From Bryobacterales bacterium (GTDB lineage Bacteria; Acidobacteriota; Terriglobia; Bryobacterales; Bryobacteraceae), in NCBI GenBank assembly GCA_947446025.1, contig CANFEY010000014.1, positions 18,284-82,283 on the forward strand: DNA of 64,000 nucleotides, given 5' to 3'. The stretch's first letter is position 1. The number at the start of each line of letters is the position of its first letter. Positions 34,512 through 43,891 of this stretch are shown here, in pieces. Below the pieces are notes generated by a model. It was given only the letters and a program-made list of their open reading frames with translations, had not been told where the DNA came from and did not search any database. The position numbers and the translations under genes were made by a program.

Positions 34512-34749
34512 GTGGTCGAAAATACTTTAGCAAACGGCTCGGGGACTTCTTCGCCGTGATCAATGCAATCGGCCGCGACACGTAGCGCCAGCGCCTGGAC
34601 TGCGGCGAGAGCTGCTTCACGGGTAGTCGCGTAGCCATCACTCCGGGCATGGCCTCAATATCAGCCCACCAGCGGCCATCATCCTCACGGCCCAGCACCA
34701 CTGGAATGGACTCGGCGGTGATTGTTTCCATAGCGACGTTTCGCTTCAT
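34508..34749 (-). pseudogene. Decayed HicB antitoxin
   Basis: From ATG 34749 the frame reads ESIPVVLGREDDGRWWADIE then AMPGVMA, then shifts. The adjacent frame continues TTREAALAAVQALALRVAAD then CIDHGEEVPEPFAKVF, the expected HicB continuation. Restoring one base in the GCTAC segment rebuilds the MAYATTRE junction. The length of 242 bases fits a single deletion. ATGA overlap with hicA is kept, so this was a normal hicBA operon with the antitoxin first. Confidence 0.8.
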
Positions 34750-34759
34750 TATATGCCCG

Positions 34760-36016
34760 TTAGAAGAATCCCCGCGCCGCGTCCACCGTCGCCCGGATGT
34801 CCGCTTCACTGTGCGCAGCGCTCACGAACCCCGCTTCAAATTGACTGGGAGCGAGGTAGACGCCTTGCTCCAACATGTGATGGAAGAACTTCCCGAAGCG
34901 CGCGGTGTCGCATTGCTTCGCCGTGTCCCAATCCGTGACCGGACTCTCCGTGAAGAAGAACGTGAACATGGAACCGACGCGGTTGATGGTCACGCCGGGC
35001 GGAGTCCATGCAGTGAGCTGGGCGGCTCGGGCTTCCAGCTGCGTGTAAATCTCCGGATGCGCGATCAACTCGCGCAGCATCGCCAGTCCCGCGCTGACGG
35101 CTAGCGGATTGCCGGATAACGTGCCTGCCTGATAGACGGGCCCCAGCGGAGCCACCTTGTGCATGATGTCGGTCCGGCCGCCGTAAGCAGCAAGAGGCAG
35201 GCCGCCACCAATGATTTTGCCGAAGGTGCTCAGGTCCGGATGAATGCCGAAGAGGGCCTGCGCTCCGCCCAGAGCGACGCGGAAGCCCGTCATCACTTCG
35301 TCGAAGATCAACAGAGCGCCGTGACGCGCAGTGAGTTCGCGCATCGCCTCCAAGAACCCCGGCAGCGGCGGAACGCATCCCATGTTGCCCACCACAGGCT
35401 CCACGATGACCGCTGCGATTTGATCGCCGCGCTCTTTGAACGCCTGCTCCAACGCCGCGATGGAGTTGTAGGGCAACACCAGCGTCGTCTCCGCGAACGC
35501 CTTCGGCACACCAGCCGCATCGGCGATCCCGAGGGTCGCCATACCGGACCCGGCCTTCACCAATAGGGAATCGACGTGGCCGTGGTAGCAGCCTTCAAAC
35601 TTGATCGTCAGGTCGCGGCCCGTGAAGCCGCGCGCCAGACGCAACGCGCTCATGGTGGCTTCAGTGCCGGAATTCACCAGCCGGAGCATCTCCATGGAAG
35701 GCACGGCCTGCCGGATCAGCTCCGCCAGTTCGGCTTCGCGCTCGGTGGGTGCGCCGAAGCTGGTGCCGCTGTCGAGCACCGCACGCAACGCCTCGATCAC
35801 AGCGGGCGCGCGATGGCCCAGCAGCAGCGGTCCCCAGGAACCCACGTAGTCGATATAGGAATTGCCGTCGATATCAAAAATGCGGCTGCCTTCGCCGCGC
35901 TCAATGAAGCGGGGAGTGCCGCCCACTCCGCGGAAGGCGCGGACCGGCGAGTTGACGCCTCCGGGGATGACTTTCTGGGCGCGGGCAAAAGCGGATTCGG
36001 AGCGGGTGGTTTGCAT
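34760..36016 (-). CDS. hemL: Glutamate-1-semialdehyde 2,1-aminomutase
   Basis: HemL makes 5-aminolevulinate in the C5 haem pathway. From ATG 36016 it is 418 residues. Family marks include the N-terminal [45 protein letters not shown], the [10 protein letters not shown] aspartate and the PLP lysine in [18 protein letters not shown]. An in-frame ATG further upstream (36067) gives an N-terminus untypical of the family. Confidence 0.96.
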   Translation of the reverse strand: MQTTRSESAFARAQKVIPGGVNSPVRAFRGVGGTPRFIERGEGSRIFDIDGNSYIDYVGSWGPLLLGHRAPAVIEALRAVLDSGTSFGAPTEREAELAELIRQAVPSMEMLRLVNSGTEATMSALRLARGFTGRDLTIKFEGCYHGHVDSLLVKAGSGMATLGIADAAGVPKAFAETTLVLPYNSIAALEQAFKERGDQIAAVIVEPVVGNMGCVPPLPGFLEAMRELTARHGALLIFDEVMTGFRVALGGAQALFGIHPDLSTFGKIIGGGLPLAAYGGRTDIMHKVAPLGPVYQAGTLSGNPLAVSAGLAMLRELIAHPEIYTQLEARAAQLTAWTPPGVTINRVGSMFTFFFTESPVTDWDTAKQCDTARFGKFFHHMLEQGVYLAPSQFEAGFVSAAHSEADIRATVDAARGFF

Positions 36017-36130
36017 GTGGGCTGATCCAGACGAAGGCTGTTTTCGTATTCTATCGTGCTGGCACAATTCCGCGCGCGGAGGAATGCGCGCAAGCGGTCA
36101 CTCGGCTGCGCAAATCGCTACAATGACCGG

Positions 36131-36889
36131 GTGACTCACAAAGAACTCAAGGGCCGCACCGCGGTCATCACGGGCGGCAATCGCGGCCTAGGCAAGGCCA
36201 TCGCCACTGCATTAGGATCTGCGGGAGCCAACATCGTGCTTGTGGCCCGCGACAAATACGTCCTCTCCTCCGCTGCGGAAGAGGTACGGGCCACAGGTGC
36301 GGAAGTTTCTGCATTCCCCGCCGATGTTACCGATGAGAAGCAGGTCTTTCAGCTTGCACAGGACATCCGGGGACGCATTGGCACCGTGGATATCCTGGTG
36401 AACAACGCCGGCATCAACGTCAGAAAATCCGTGGAACAGTTCACGCTGGCGGAATGGAATTCCGTCCTGGCCACCAACTTGACCAGCGCGTTTCTCATGT
36501 GCCGCGCGTTTATTCCGGGCATGAAGGGGCGCGGCTACGGGAGAATCTTGAACCTGGCATCGATGATGGGACACGTCTCCATCCCAGGCCGTGCCGCGTA
36601 TTCAGCCAGCAAGGCCGGGTTAATCGGATTCACCAAGGCGCTGGCGCTGGAGCTGGCTCCCGATGGAGTCACCGTCGTTGCCATCAGCCCCGGACCGTTT
36701 GCCACCGAAATGAACACGCCGCTGATGAATGACCCGCAGGTGAGCAGCCAGTTCACTTCTCGCATTCCGCTGGGGCGATGGGGTGATCCCGAAGAGATCG
36801 GCAAGCTGGCGGCCTACCTCTGCTCCGAACACGCCGGCTTCATCACCGGCACGGACATCCTGATCGACGGAGGCTGGACCGCGCAGTAA
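36131..36889 (+). CDS. Short-chain dehydrogenase/reductase (FabG-like)
   Basis: A 252-residue classical SDR starting at GTG 36131. The NAD(P) motif TGGNRGLGKAIA, the LVNNAGI strand, the catalytic Ser in NLASMMGH and the YSASK Tyr/Lys pair are all present, and the C-terminus GTDILIDGGW is typical. It resembles gluconate 5-dehydrogenase and 3-oxoacyl-ACP reductase equally. No fatty-acid genes are beside it, so the substrate is open. Confidence 0.9.
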   Translation: MTHKELKGRTAVITGGNRGLGKAIATALGSAGANIVLVARDKYVLSSAAEEVRATGAEVSAFPADVTDEKQVFQLAQDIRGRIGTVDILVNNAGINVRKSVEQFTLAEWNSVLATNLTSAFLMCRAFIPGMKGRGYGRILNLASMMGHVSIPGRAAYSASKAGLIGFTKALALELAPDGVTVVAISPGPFATEMNTPLMNDPQVSSQFTSRIPLGRWGDPEEIGKLAAYLCSEHAGFITGTDILIDGGWTAQ

Positions 36890-36890
36890 C

Positions 36891-37877
36891 TCACCAAGCC
36901 ATCGCGTCCACGCCCAAACCCGTGCCTTCAAACACCAGGTTCGTGCTCGCCGGAGCATTTGAGCGCACCAGCACCTCAAAGCGCAGGGCGCGGAACTTGT
37001 CGAGCAGCGCCTGGTTGCCGGGATAGGCGGATACGTAGATCACGTGATCCATGGTGACCCGCGCCGATTGCACCGCAGTTTGCAGGCTGGCCAGCGCGAC
37101 GCGCACGCCGGCATCGTCACTCGATGTGCTGGCGAAGGCCGAGGTGAACAGAATTCGCGGAGCGTTCACCACCGCCGCCTGCGCGAAGGCGGCCTGAGTG
37201 GGATTGATCAGCCGCACCGCTTGGGCAGGCTTGGCATTGAGCCGCGCCACCGCGTCACACTCCACAAACTGGCTCGTGGGTGTCCGTTGGATTTGCATCA
37301 CACTCACGTCGGCCCTGGCGAAGCTGGCCAGCACAGCCGCGCGGACCTGCGCGTGATCCTCCAGCGAACTCGAATAGCAGTTGACGCGCAATACGTCTTC
37401 GGCCCGAACATCCATGCCGCCGGCGATCATGCTCAGGTTCGCCAGGGAACGCTCCACCAAAGGCGCAATCGCTCCGGAAGGGGCCTGCGTAAGCTGCCCG
37501 GAAATGAAGACCAAGCCGTTCGGATTCTCGATATTGGTCGCCGTCAACACCGCTTCCACCAGCACCGATGCGGCGGCATCCGGCAGCCGCGCAATCTGGA
37601 TCACGCTCACCACCGGCCGCATTTTCGGTGGGAACGCTTTGGCGACGGCCTCGCCCACGGCCTTGAGTTCCGCCGCCGGAGTGGCGAATACGCGGACCTT
37701 GATCGGCAGCCCGGACTTCTTCAGATCCTTAACCGCGTCCTCAATCTGGCGGCCAACCGAGCCACCCCGCAACGGTGCCGACCGGAACAACAAGTGGGCG
37801 GTCTCCCCGGCGACGATGGAAGTTTGTGCAAACAAAGTGGCGCTGGTCAGGACCAACGCGAGCAACGATACCTTCAT
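36891..37877 (-). CDS. Secreted tandem RidA/YjgF-like protein
   Basis: A 328-residue exported protein (signal MKVSLLALVLTSATLFAQ) with what looks like two or three YER057c/YjgF folds. One is at ~40-115, ending RPVVSVIQIARLPDAAASVLVEAVL. A second begins near NGLVFISGQLTQAP and runs to MQIQRTPTSQFVECDAVA. A third is near RILFTSAFASTSSD. RidA hydrolyses reactive enamines in the cytoplasm; an exported multi-domain version is unusual. Its ATG overlaps the modA stop (ATGA), so it is translated with a molybdate-binding protein. Confidence 0.78.
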   Translation of the reverse strand: MKVSLLALVLTSATLFAQTSIVAGETAHLLFRSAPLRGGSVGRQIEDAVKDLKKSGLPIKVRVFATPAAELKAVGEAVAKAFPPKMRPVVSVIQIARLPDAAASVLVEAVLTATNIENPNGLVFISGQLTQAPSGAIAPLVERSLANLSMIAGGMDVRAEDVLRVNCYSSSLEDHAQVRAAVLASFARADVSVMQIQRTPTSQFVECDAVARLNAKPAQAVRLINPTQAAFAQAAVVNAPRILFTSAFASTSSDDAGVRVALASLQTAVQSARVTMDHVIYVSAYPGNQALLDKFRALRFEVLVRSNAPASTNLVFEGTGLGVDAMAW

Positions 37878-38605
37878 GGGTTTGATTGTACGACGTAACC
37901 ATTCTGGATGAGAATGGCCCGGCCCTTGGGGCCAAGCACGAAGGCAGCGAATTTCCTGGCATCGTCAGCCCGCAGGCTGGCGGCGACCACGCCGAGCGCC
38001 TGGTCGATGGGAGCATACAAAGACGGGTCTATGAGCTGCACAGTGCCGGGTTCGCGGAACACCAGTGAATACGCCGTGAGCGCGACATCCGCATTGCCCG
38101 TCGCCGCGAGTTGTTTGGCCTGGCTCACGCTGCCCGCGTACACCAGCTTGGGCTGCACCGCATCCCACTGCCCGGACCCGCGCAACGCCTGGACCGCAGC
38201 TTCGCCATAGGGAGCAAGCTCAGGCTGCGCGATGGCGACAAATTTGACTTCGGGCCGGGTGAGATCCTTCAAAGTCTTGAGGGACGCGTCCCGTGACCAC
38301 AGTGCCAATTGTCCCCGCCCATACACGGCATGGTGGACGATCTTCCGCTTCAGCACCAGATGCGCGATGTGTTCGGTGTCCGCCGCTGCGAAAACGTCCA
38401 CAGGCGCGCCTGCGTCCACCTGCTGGGCGAGTGCCGCGGTGGAGCCGTAGGTGAAGACGACCTCGATCCCGGTCTCTTCGGTGAAGGCCCGGCCGATCTC
38501 ATCGAAGACTCCGGTGAGATTGGACGCTGCGGCCACGGTAAGGCGCGGGGGCGCGCCGCACCCGGCAAACGCCAACATCCCCAAGATGGCAGTCGCTACT
38601 TTCAC
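37874..38605 (-). CDS. modA: Molybdate ABC transporter substrate-binding lipoprotein
   Basis: ModA binds molybdate or tungstate outside the inner membrane. The 243-residue protein has a lipobox (LAFAGC), then LTVAAASNLTGVFDEIGRAF, FTYGSTAALAQQVDAGAPVDVFAAAD, and the later YAGSVSQAKQLAATGNADVALTAYS, all ModA blocks. modB and modC are not next to it, so the permease and ATPase must be elsewhere. It is divergent from an Oar-like receptor with only 26 bases between the two GTG starts. Confidence 0.9.
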   Translation of the reverse strand: MKVATAILGMLAFAGCGAPPRLTVAAASNLTGVFDEIGRAFTEETGIEVVFTYGSTAALAQQVDAGAPVDVFAAADTEHIAHLVLKRKIVHHAVYGRGQLALWSRDASLKTLKDLTRPEVKFVAIAQPELAPYGEAAVQALRGSGQWDAVQPKLVYAGSVSQAKQLAATGNADVALTAYSLVFREPGTVQLIDPSLYAPIDQALGVVAASLRADDARKFAAFVLGPKGRAILIQNGYVVQSNP

Positions 38606-38631
38606 TGCTGCTATGGTATGTATAAAAGACA
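38606..38631. promoter_or_regulatory. Very short divergent promoter region between modA and the Oar-like receptor
   Basis: Only 26 bases separate the two GTG starts. A TATAAA hexamer (within TATGTATAAAAGAC) lies about six bases before the receptor start, so any promoter must overlap coding sequence and give a nearly leaderless message. A single bound regulator would affect both genes. The downstream XRE/molybdate-binding protein is a natural candidate. Confidence 0.35.
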
Positions 38632-41508
38632 GTGTCTTGCAACCGGGTCATCCTATTTCTGCTGGCCGCCGCTGCCTGGGGACAGGCGTCGTTGCAGGGA
38701 ACGGTGATGGACCCCTCGGGCGCGGTGATTCGCGGCGCCAGCGCCGTGCTCACCCGGACGGACACGCCGGTTCAAACCTCCACCACCGGCATCGTGGGAG
38801 AGTTCCAGTTTCCGGCCCTCACCCCCGGTCTCTATGACCTAAGGATAGAGGCGAAGGGATTCAAGACCTATACCCGCGTCGGCTTGAGCATCGAGACCGG
38901 AACCAACCGCCTCAACGTTTCTTTGGAACTCGGCGTCGTCACCGGGGACGTCTTCGTCGACCTCAGCATGGAGAAGACCGCCGTCAGCTTCAACCTGGAC
39001 CAGAAGGAGATTCCCGCGCTGCCGCTCGACGGGCGCAACTTCATTCCGCTCCTGGCCCTCTCTCCCGGCGTGTCCCTGCCCCCAGGCAGCACCCTGCCGC
39101 GCTTCAACGGCAGCCGCCCCCGCACCTCCGAATACATCTACGACGGCATCAGCGTTCTTCAGCCGGAGCCGGGCCAGGTCCCGTTCTTCCCCATCATCGA
39201 CGCGATCCAGAACATCCAGGTGCAAACCAGCAACGCTCCCGCCGAATATGGCCGCTCCAACGGCGGCGTCATCGTGGTCAACCAAAGGGCCGGCACCAAT
39301 GACCTGCACGGCTCGCTGTTCGAATTCTTCCGCAATGAGGCGCTCAACGCCCGGAACCTTTTTGCAACCACCGGCTCGAAGCCTGGCTTCCGCCGCAATC
39401 AATACGGTTTCGTTCTAGGCGGACCCATCCGCAAGGACAAGACATTCTTCTTCATCGATTGGCAAGGCACCCGGCTGAATACAGGAACTGTCCGCACAAG
39501 CACCGTGCCGACGCTGGCGCAGCGAACACTGTTCGGGAGCTTTGACTCCATCGCGCTTTCGCTGCTGAACCGGTATCCCTTGCCAACATCGAGCAACACC
39601 GCCAACAACTACCAGCGCGTGGCCACGGATTCCTCCGCGCAGGACCAGTTCGATCTTCGCCTGGATCACGCCTACGCCACTCAGCGCGTGTTCGCGCATT
39701 ACACGTTCCTGCGCGACGACGGGCGCATCGGAGCACCGCTGGCGGAGGCCAACTCCACCGCGTTGACGCGGGCGGACGCGCTCGCCCTCAATCACACGTG
39801 GAGCATCCGGCCCGCCATGCTCAACGAAGTCCGCTTCGGATTCACGCGCCGATCCTTTGACCGCAAGTCTCTCGCCTCGCCGATCTACGACATCGCAGGC
39901 TACCAGTCCTTGGGCCCAGCAGCGGGCAGCATCGGCAGCACCGGAACCTCCGTCACGCAATTTGTCGACAACTTCACCAGCAACATGGGCCCGCACAGCA
40001 TCAAGATCGGAGCCGACATCCGGCTCCAGCATCTCAATGCCTTGCAGCCCGCGCTCCCCAAGGGCCAATTCCAATTCAACAGCTTCAGCGCCTTCCTGCA
40101 AGGTCAAGTCAACCGCTACAACATCGACATCCAATCTGAAACGCTACGGCCGCGCGCCACCATCGCGGAGTTTTTCGCGCAGGACGACTGGTCGCCCATG
40201 CGCCGGCTGAAGGTGAATGCGGGACTGCGCTACACACTCAACATGCCGTCCACCGTCGTGGGCGACCAAGGCGCGGTGTTCAACCTCAACACACAGCGCC
40301 TGGACTTCCTGGGCAAAGCCGGCTTCCCCCGCAGCGCGCGCAATCTTGAGAAAAGCAACTTCGGGCCGCGCGTGGGCTTCGCCTACTTGCTCACGGAATC
40401 GCTGGTGTTGCGGTCCGCGTACGGGCTCACGTGGTTTGAACAATCCGGCATCACCACTCCGTTCACCACCCCGCTCTATCCGTTCATTCAAACGCTGACG
40501 CAGCAATCGCGCGACGGCACAGCACCGGCGTTTCTGCTTTCGCAAGGGCCCAGCGTGCAACCCGGCAGCCTGGGACAGAACGTCTTCGGCGTGCAGCGCG
40601 ACAACGGCAGCGGGTACGCACAACAGTGGAACTTCAGCCTGCAGAAATCCTTCCGCACGGCGTGGAGCTTTGAAGCCGGATACGTCGGCTCCAAACTCAC
40701 ACGCCTTGGAGTGCCCGACGTGAACCTCAACCAGCTCACAGTGGAGCAGTTGAAGACAGGCGGCACCCGCCCCTATCCGAACTTCAACAACGTCGCCTTG
40801 TACCGCAACAACGTGGGCCACTCCACCTATCATTCGGTGCAGGGGCGCGTGGAGCGGCGCTTCTACAAGAAGTTTTCGCTCAATCTGGCCTACACCTTCT
40901 CCCGGCTCATCGACGATGCAGGCGCAGTGTTCGACTCGGCCACGCTGTCCTCCCCAGCGGCAACCTTCAACGTCGCCGACAGCCACAACCGGCGCCTGGA
41001 AAAGGATGCCTCCACCGGCAACGTCCCGCACATCTTCAGCGCGGGTTTCGTGCTCGACCTGCCTCTTGGCCTGCAACTCGCCGGCATCGCCCGCGCCCAA
41101 TCCGGCAGCCCGCTCGCCGTCACCCAGGCAGTCAATTCGAACGCCTTCGCGGGCTTCGGAATTCAGCGCCCCAACCGCGTGGCCGACCCTGCCCTTCCCT
41201 CCGAAGCACGCACCACCGGACGCTGGTTCAACACCGGCGCGTTCACGCAAGCTCCGCAGTTGACCATCGGCAATAGCTCGCGCAATCCAGTAAGGGGTCC
41301 GGGATTCCGCACCGTGGATCTGATGCTGGGGAAAACGTTCCAAATCACCGACCGTGCCAAACTCGAACTGCGCGCGGAAGGTTTCAACATCACCAACACG
41401 CCCGGCTTCGGCGCTCCCAACACCAGCTTCGGCAGCGCCGCGTTCGGATCCATCACCACCGCCTCTGACCCGCGCGTGTTTGAACTGGTGGGGAAGGTCC
41501 ACTTCTAG
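38632..41508 (+). CDS. Oar-like TonB-dependent receptor with carboxypeptidase-regulatory N-terminal domain
   Basis: A 958-residue outer-membrane protein with a signal peptide (VILFLLAAAAWGQ). A CarboxypepD_reg beta-sandwich follows (about residues 20-100, ASLQGTVMDPSGAVIRGASA, VGEFQFPALTPGLYDLRI), then a plug (DGRNFIPLLALSPGVSLP, YIYDGISVLQPEPGQ, TSNAPAEYGRSNGGVI). A long barrel ends in VFELVGKVHF. Such proteins are numerous in Acidobacteria and usually import carbohydrates or peptides. Here modA lies on one side and a molybdate-type regulator, overlapping by one base, on the other, which suggests a molybdenum compound as substrate. Confidence 0.88.
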   Translation: MSCNRVILFLLAAAAWGQASLQGTVMDPSGAVIRGASAVLTRTDTPVQTSTTGIVGEFQFPALTPGLYDLRIEAKGFKTYTRVGLSIETGTNRLNVSLELGVVTGDVFVDLSMEKTAVSFNLDQKEIPALPLDGRNFIPLLALSPGVSLPPGSTLPRFNGSRPRTSEYIYDGISVLQPEPGQVPFFPIIDAIQNIQVQTSNAPAEYGRSNGGVIVVNQRAGTNDLHGSLFEFFRNEALNARNLFATTGSKPGFRRNQYGFVLGGPIRKDKTFFFIDWQGTRLNTGTVRTSTVPTLAQRTLFGSFDSIALSLLNRYPLPTSSNTANNYQRVATDSSAQDQFDLRLDHAYATQRVFAHYTFLRDDGRIGAPLAEANSTALTRADALALNHTWSIRPAMLNEVRFGFTRRSFDRKSLASPIYDIAGYQSLGPAAGSIGSTGTSVTQFVDNFTSNMGPHSIKIGADIRLQHLNALQPALPKGQFQFNSFSAFLQGQVNRYNIDIQSETLRPRATIAEFFAQDDWSPMRRLKVNAGLRYTLNMPSTVVGDQGAVFNLNTQRLDFLGKAGFPRSARNLEKSNFGPRVGFAYLLTESLVLRSAYGLTWFEQSGITTPFTTPLYPFIQTLTQQSRDGTAPAFLLSQGPSVQPGSLGQNVFGVQRDNGSGYAQQWNFSLQKSFRTAWSFEAGYVGSKLTRLGVPDVNLNQLTVEQLKTGGTRPYPNFNNVALYRNNVGHSTYHSVQGRVERRFYKKFSLNLAYTFSRLIDDAGAVFDSATLSSPAATFNVADSHNRRLEKDASTGNVPHIFSAGFVLDLPLGLQLAGIARAQSGSPLAVTQAVNSNAFAGFGIQRPNRVADPALPSEARTTGRWFNTGAFTQAPQLTIGNSSRNPVRGPGFRTVDLMLGKTFQITDRAKLELRAEGFNITNTPGFGAPNTSFGSAAFGSITTASDPRVFELVGKVHF

Positions 41509-42593
41509 TGCCGGTTACCACTCAACTCGGACAGGTCCGCAAATCGCGCGCCCTCAGCGCGGCGGACCTTGCGGCCAAGTCGGGCGTTAGCAGGCAGACT
41601 ATCTACGCAATCGAAGCTGGCACCTACGTCCCGAATACCGAGGTCACGCTCCGTCTGGCGCGCGAACTTCAAGTCTCCGTGGAAGAATTGTTCTCACTCC
41701 CCGAAGAATCCGCCGCGCCGCAAGCACTCGCGGCGGACGTACTGAGCAGCGCCGCCGCGCTCAAAGGCCAGCCAGTACGTTTGGCACGCGTCGGCAACCG
41801 CCGCGTTGGAATTCCCGTCAGCGCCCGGCCCTACTTTCTTCCCGACGCCGACGCCGTGGTGACCGGTCGCGCCAGCGTGCGCGCGTTCACCACGGACGAT
41901 CCGTCGCGCAAGCAACTGGTCCTGGCAGGCTGCGACCCAGCCACCAACCTGCTAGCCCGCATGGTGGAACGCACGGGCGTGGATCTCATCCCCGCGGCCG
42001 CATCCAGCAAGCTTGCACTGCGCTGGCTGCATGAAGGCAAAGTCCACATGGCTGGATCGCACCTGGAAGATCCCGCCACCGGCGAATTCAACTTGCCCTA
42101 CCTTAAAAGCGAATTCCCGCGTGAAGATTTCGCCGTGGTCACCTTCGCGCGCTGGGAAGAGGGACTCGTAGTGGCCAAGGGCAATCCCAAAGGAGTCCGT
42201 GGTGTCGCGGACCTGGCGGGCGTGCACTTCATCAACCGCGAACCGGGTTCCGGCAGCCGCGCGCTGCTCGATCAGCGGCTGAAGCAAGCCCGCATTCCTT
42301 CAAAGAGCATCGCAGGCTACGAACGCACCGCCCACGGCCACCTTGCCGCCGCCTACGCGATCGTTTCCGGCGAAGCTGACTGCTGCCTGGCCACGCGTTC
42401 CGCCGCCCGCACCTTTGACCTCGACTTCATCCCGCTGCACAACGCACGCTATGACCTGGTGCTGCGCAAAACCACGCTGGAGTTGCCCGCCACGCAGGCC
42501 TTCCTGAACGTGCTACAACGAGCGTCCCTGCGCCGGCAACTGGAAGCGCTTGCCGGGTACGACACCTCCCAAACAGGCAGCCTGCGGGCTTGA
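41508..42593 (+). CDS. XRE-type DNA-binding regulator fused to a molybdate-binding-like (PBP) domain
   Basis: A 361-residue protein. Residues ~5-62 are a helix-turn-helix of the Cro/CI type (LGQVRKSRALSAADLAAKSG, VSRQTIYAIEAGTYVP). After a linker, ~105-340 is a periplasmic-binding-protein-like domain of the COG1910 kind (LAGCDPATNLLARMVERTGV, VRGVADLAGVHFINREPGSG, SRALLDQRL, HLAAAYAIVSGEADCCLATR). This domain in regulators senses molybdate or a related ligand. It shares one base with the stop of the receptor gene, so the sensor is made with the receptor and is likely its regulator. Confidence 0.9.
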   Translation: MPVTTQLGQVRKSRALSAADLAAKSGVSRQTIYAIEAGTYVPNTEVTLRLARELQVSVEELFSLPEESAAPQALAADVLSSAAALKGQPVRLARVGNRRVGIPVSARPYFLPDADAVVTGRASVRAFTTDDPSRKQLVLAGCDPATNLLARMVERTGVDLIPAAASSKLALRWLHEGKVHMAGSHLEDPATGEFNLPYLKSEFPREDFAVVTFARWEEGLVVAKGNPKGVRGVADLAGVHFINREPGSGSRALLDQRLKQARIPSKSIAGYERTAHGHLAAAYAIVSGEADCCLATRSAARTFDLDFIPLHNARYDLVLRKTTLELPATQAFLNVLQRASLRRQLEALAGYDTSQTGSLRA

Positions 42594-42602
42594 TATCCTC
42601 TG

Positions 42603-43463
42603 TTGGTGTCCTACACTATACGTCAAGCCAGACCCGAAGACGCCCCCGTAGCGGGCGCGATTTGTTTTGAAGCCTTCCGCAAAATCAACACCGACCATAA
42701 TTTCCCGCTCGACATCCCCAACGCGGAAATGGCGATTGGCTTCTGTACGGAACTCTTCCGCCATCCCAAGTTCTACAACGTGGTTGCCGAGGCGGATGGC
42801 AAAGTCATCGGCAGCAACTGCCTCGACGAACGATCCGTCATCTCCGGCATCGGCCCCATCACCATCAATCCCACTTCGCAGAATCGCGGCGTAGGCAAGG
42901 CGCTGATGCTCTCCGTCCTTGATCGCGTGCGCGAGCAGGGCGCACCCGGCGTGCGTCTGGTGCAGGCGGCGTTCCACAACCGGTCGCTGTCTCTGTACAC
43001 GAACCTGGGCTTCGCGGTGCGTGAGCCGCTGACGGTGGTAAACGGCACCACCGTGATCCGCCAGATCGATGGATGCGCTGTGCGTCCCGCCGCGTCCGGT
43101 GACCTGGAAGCCTGCAACACCCTCTGCCAGAAAATCCACGGCCATCATCGCGGCGGCGAATTGAGCGACGGCATCGCCCAAGGCACCGCGTTTGTCGTCG
43201 AACGCCTGGGCCGCATCACCGGCTACACCTCGGTCATGGGATTCTTCGGCCACAGCGTAGGCGAAGCGAACATCGACCTCATGGCGCTGATCGCCGCAAC
43301 CCCGCAGTTCCACGGCCCCGGCATCTTCGTCCCATCGCGCAACACCGAACTGTTCCGCTGGTGCCTCGGGCAAGGCCTGCGGGTTTCGCAGCCGATGACG
43401 CTGATGAGCGTCGGGCTCTACAACGAACCCACCGGCCCATTCATGCCGTCGGTGACGTTTTAG
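42603..43463 (+). CDS. GNAT-family acetyltransferase with two GNAT-like domains
   Basis: A 286-residue protein (start TTG 42603 or GTG 42606). The N-terminal GNAT domain has IRQARPEDAPVAGAICFEAF and the acetyl-CoA loop SQNRGVGKALMLSVLDRV, with ends YTNLGFAVREPL. The second half (from VRPAASGDLEACNTLCQKIH) is a degraded second GNAT domain with a GYTSVMGFFGHSVGEANID strand set. The substrate is unknown. It follows the molybdate-type regulator by 9 bases. Confidence 0.85.
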   Translation: MVSYTIRQARPEDAPVAGAICFEAFRKINTDHNFPLDIPNAEMAIGFCTELFRHPKFYNVVAEADGKVIGSNCLDERSVISGIGPITINPTSQNRGVGKALMLSVLDRVREQGAPGVRLVQAAFHNRSLSLYTNLGFAVREPLTVVNGTTVIRQIDGCAVRPAASGDLEACNTLCQKIHGHHRGGELSDGIAQGTAFVVERLGRITGYTSVMGFFGHSVGEANIDLMALIAATPQFHGPGIFVPSRNTELFRWCLGQGLRVSQPMTLMSVGLYNEPTGPFMPSVTF

Positions 43464-43467
43464 TAGT

Positions 43468-43891
43468 TCACCACGGATTGAAAATCTCAAGCCCAAGACC
43501 GGTGAAGTCTGAAACGTTTCGTGTGACGACGGTCAACCCATGTTCGGCTGCAGTCGCAGCGATGAGTCCGTCCGCCATGCTGAGTGAATGGCCTTGTTCC
43601 CGGCGAATTCCCGCGAACACACCCCACCAGCGGTCAGCAATCGGTTACGTCACCGGAAGTACACTGCCTTCAACCGAGGGCAACAGGAAATTCTCAAACC
43701 AGTCCTCCAGTTGCGCGCGGCGCTTGCCGACGGGCATGGAGCGCAGACCCTTGCGTAGCTCTCCAGTGGTGATGACACCTGAGGAACAGCTATGGTGGAG
43801 CCTATTCGGAAAGCCAAGCGGCCACCTTCGGCTCGGGATTAGCACGGATTAGTTCAGATGGAATATTCGTATCGAGCAGGTAGCCGCTCAC
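43468..43891 (-). pseudogene. Decayed PIN-domain (VapC/FitB-type) toxin
   Basis: From GTG 43891 it reads SGYLLDTNIPSELIRANPEP then KVAAWLSE, a PIN N-terminus with its first Asp, followed by two TAG stops. The next frame gives ITTGELRKGLRSMPVGKRRA then QLEDWFENFLLPSVEGSVLP, a TAA stop, then GHSLSMADGLIAATAAEHGL then TVVTRNVSDFTGLG and NPW. Three stops and one frameshift make it inactive. The start overlaps the stop of an antitoxin remnant (GTGA). Confidence 0.8.

Noticed and set aside
40144..41502. 452-residue minus-strand frame
   Set aside because: Shadow of the Oar-like receptor.
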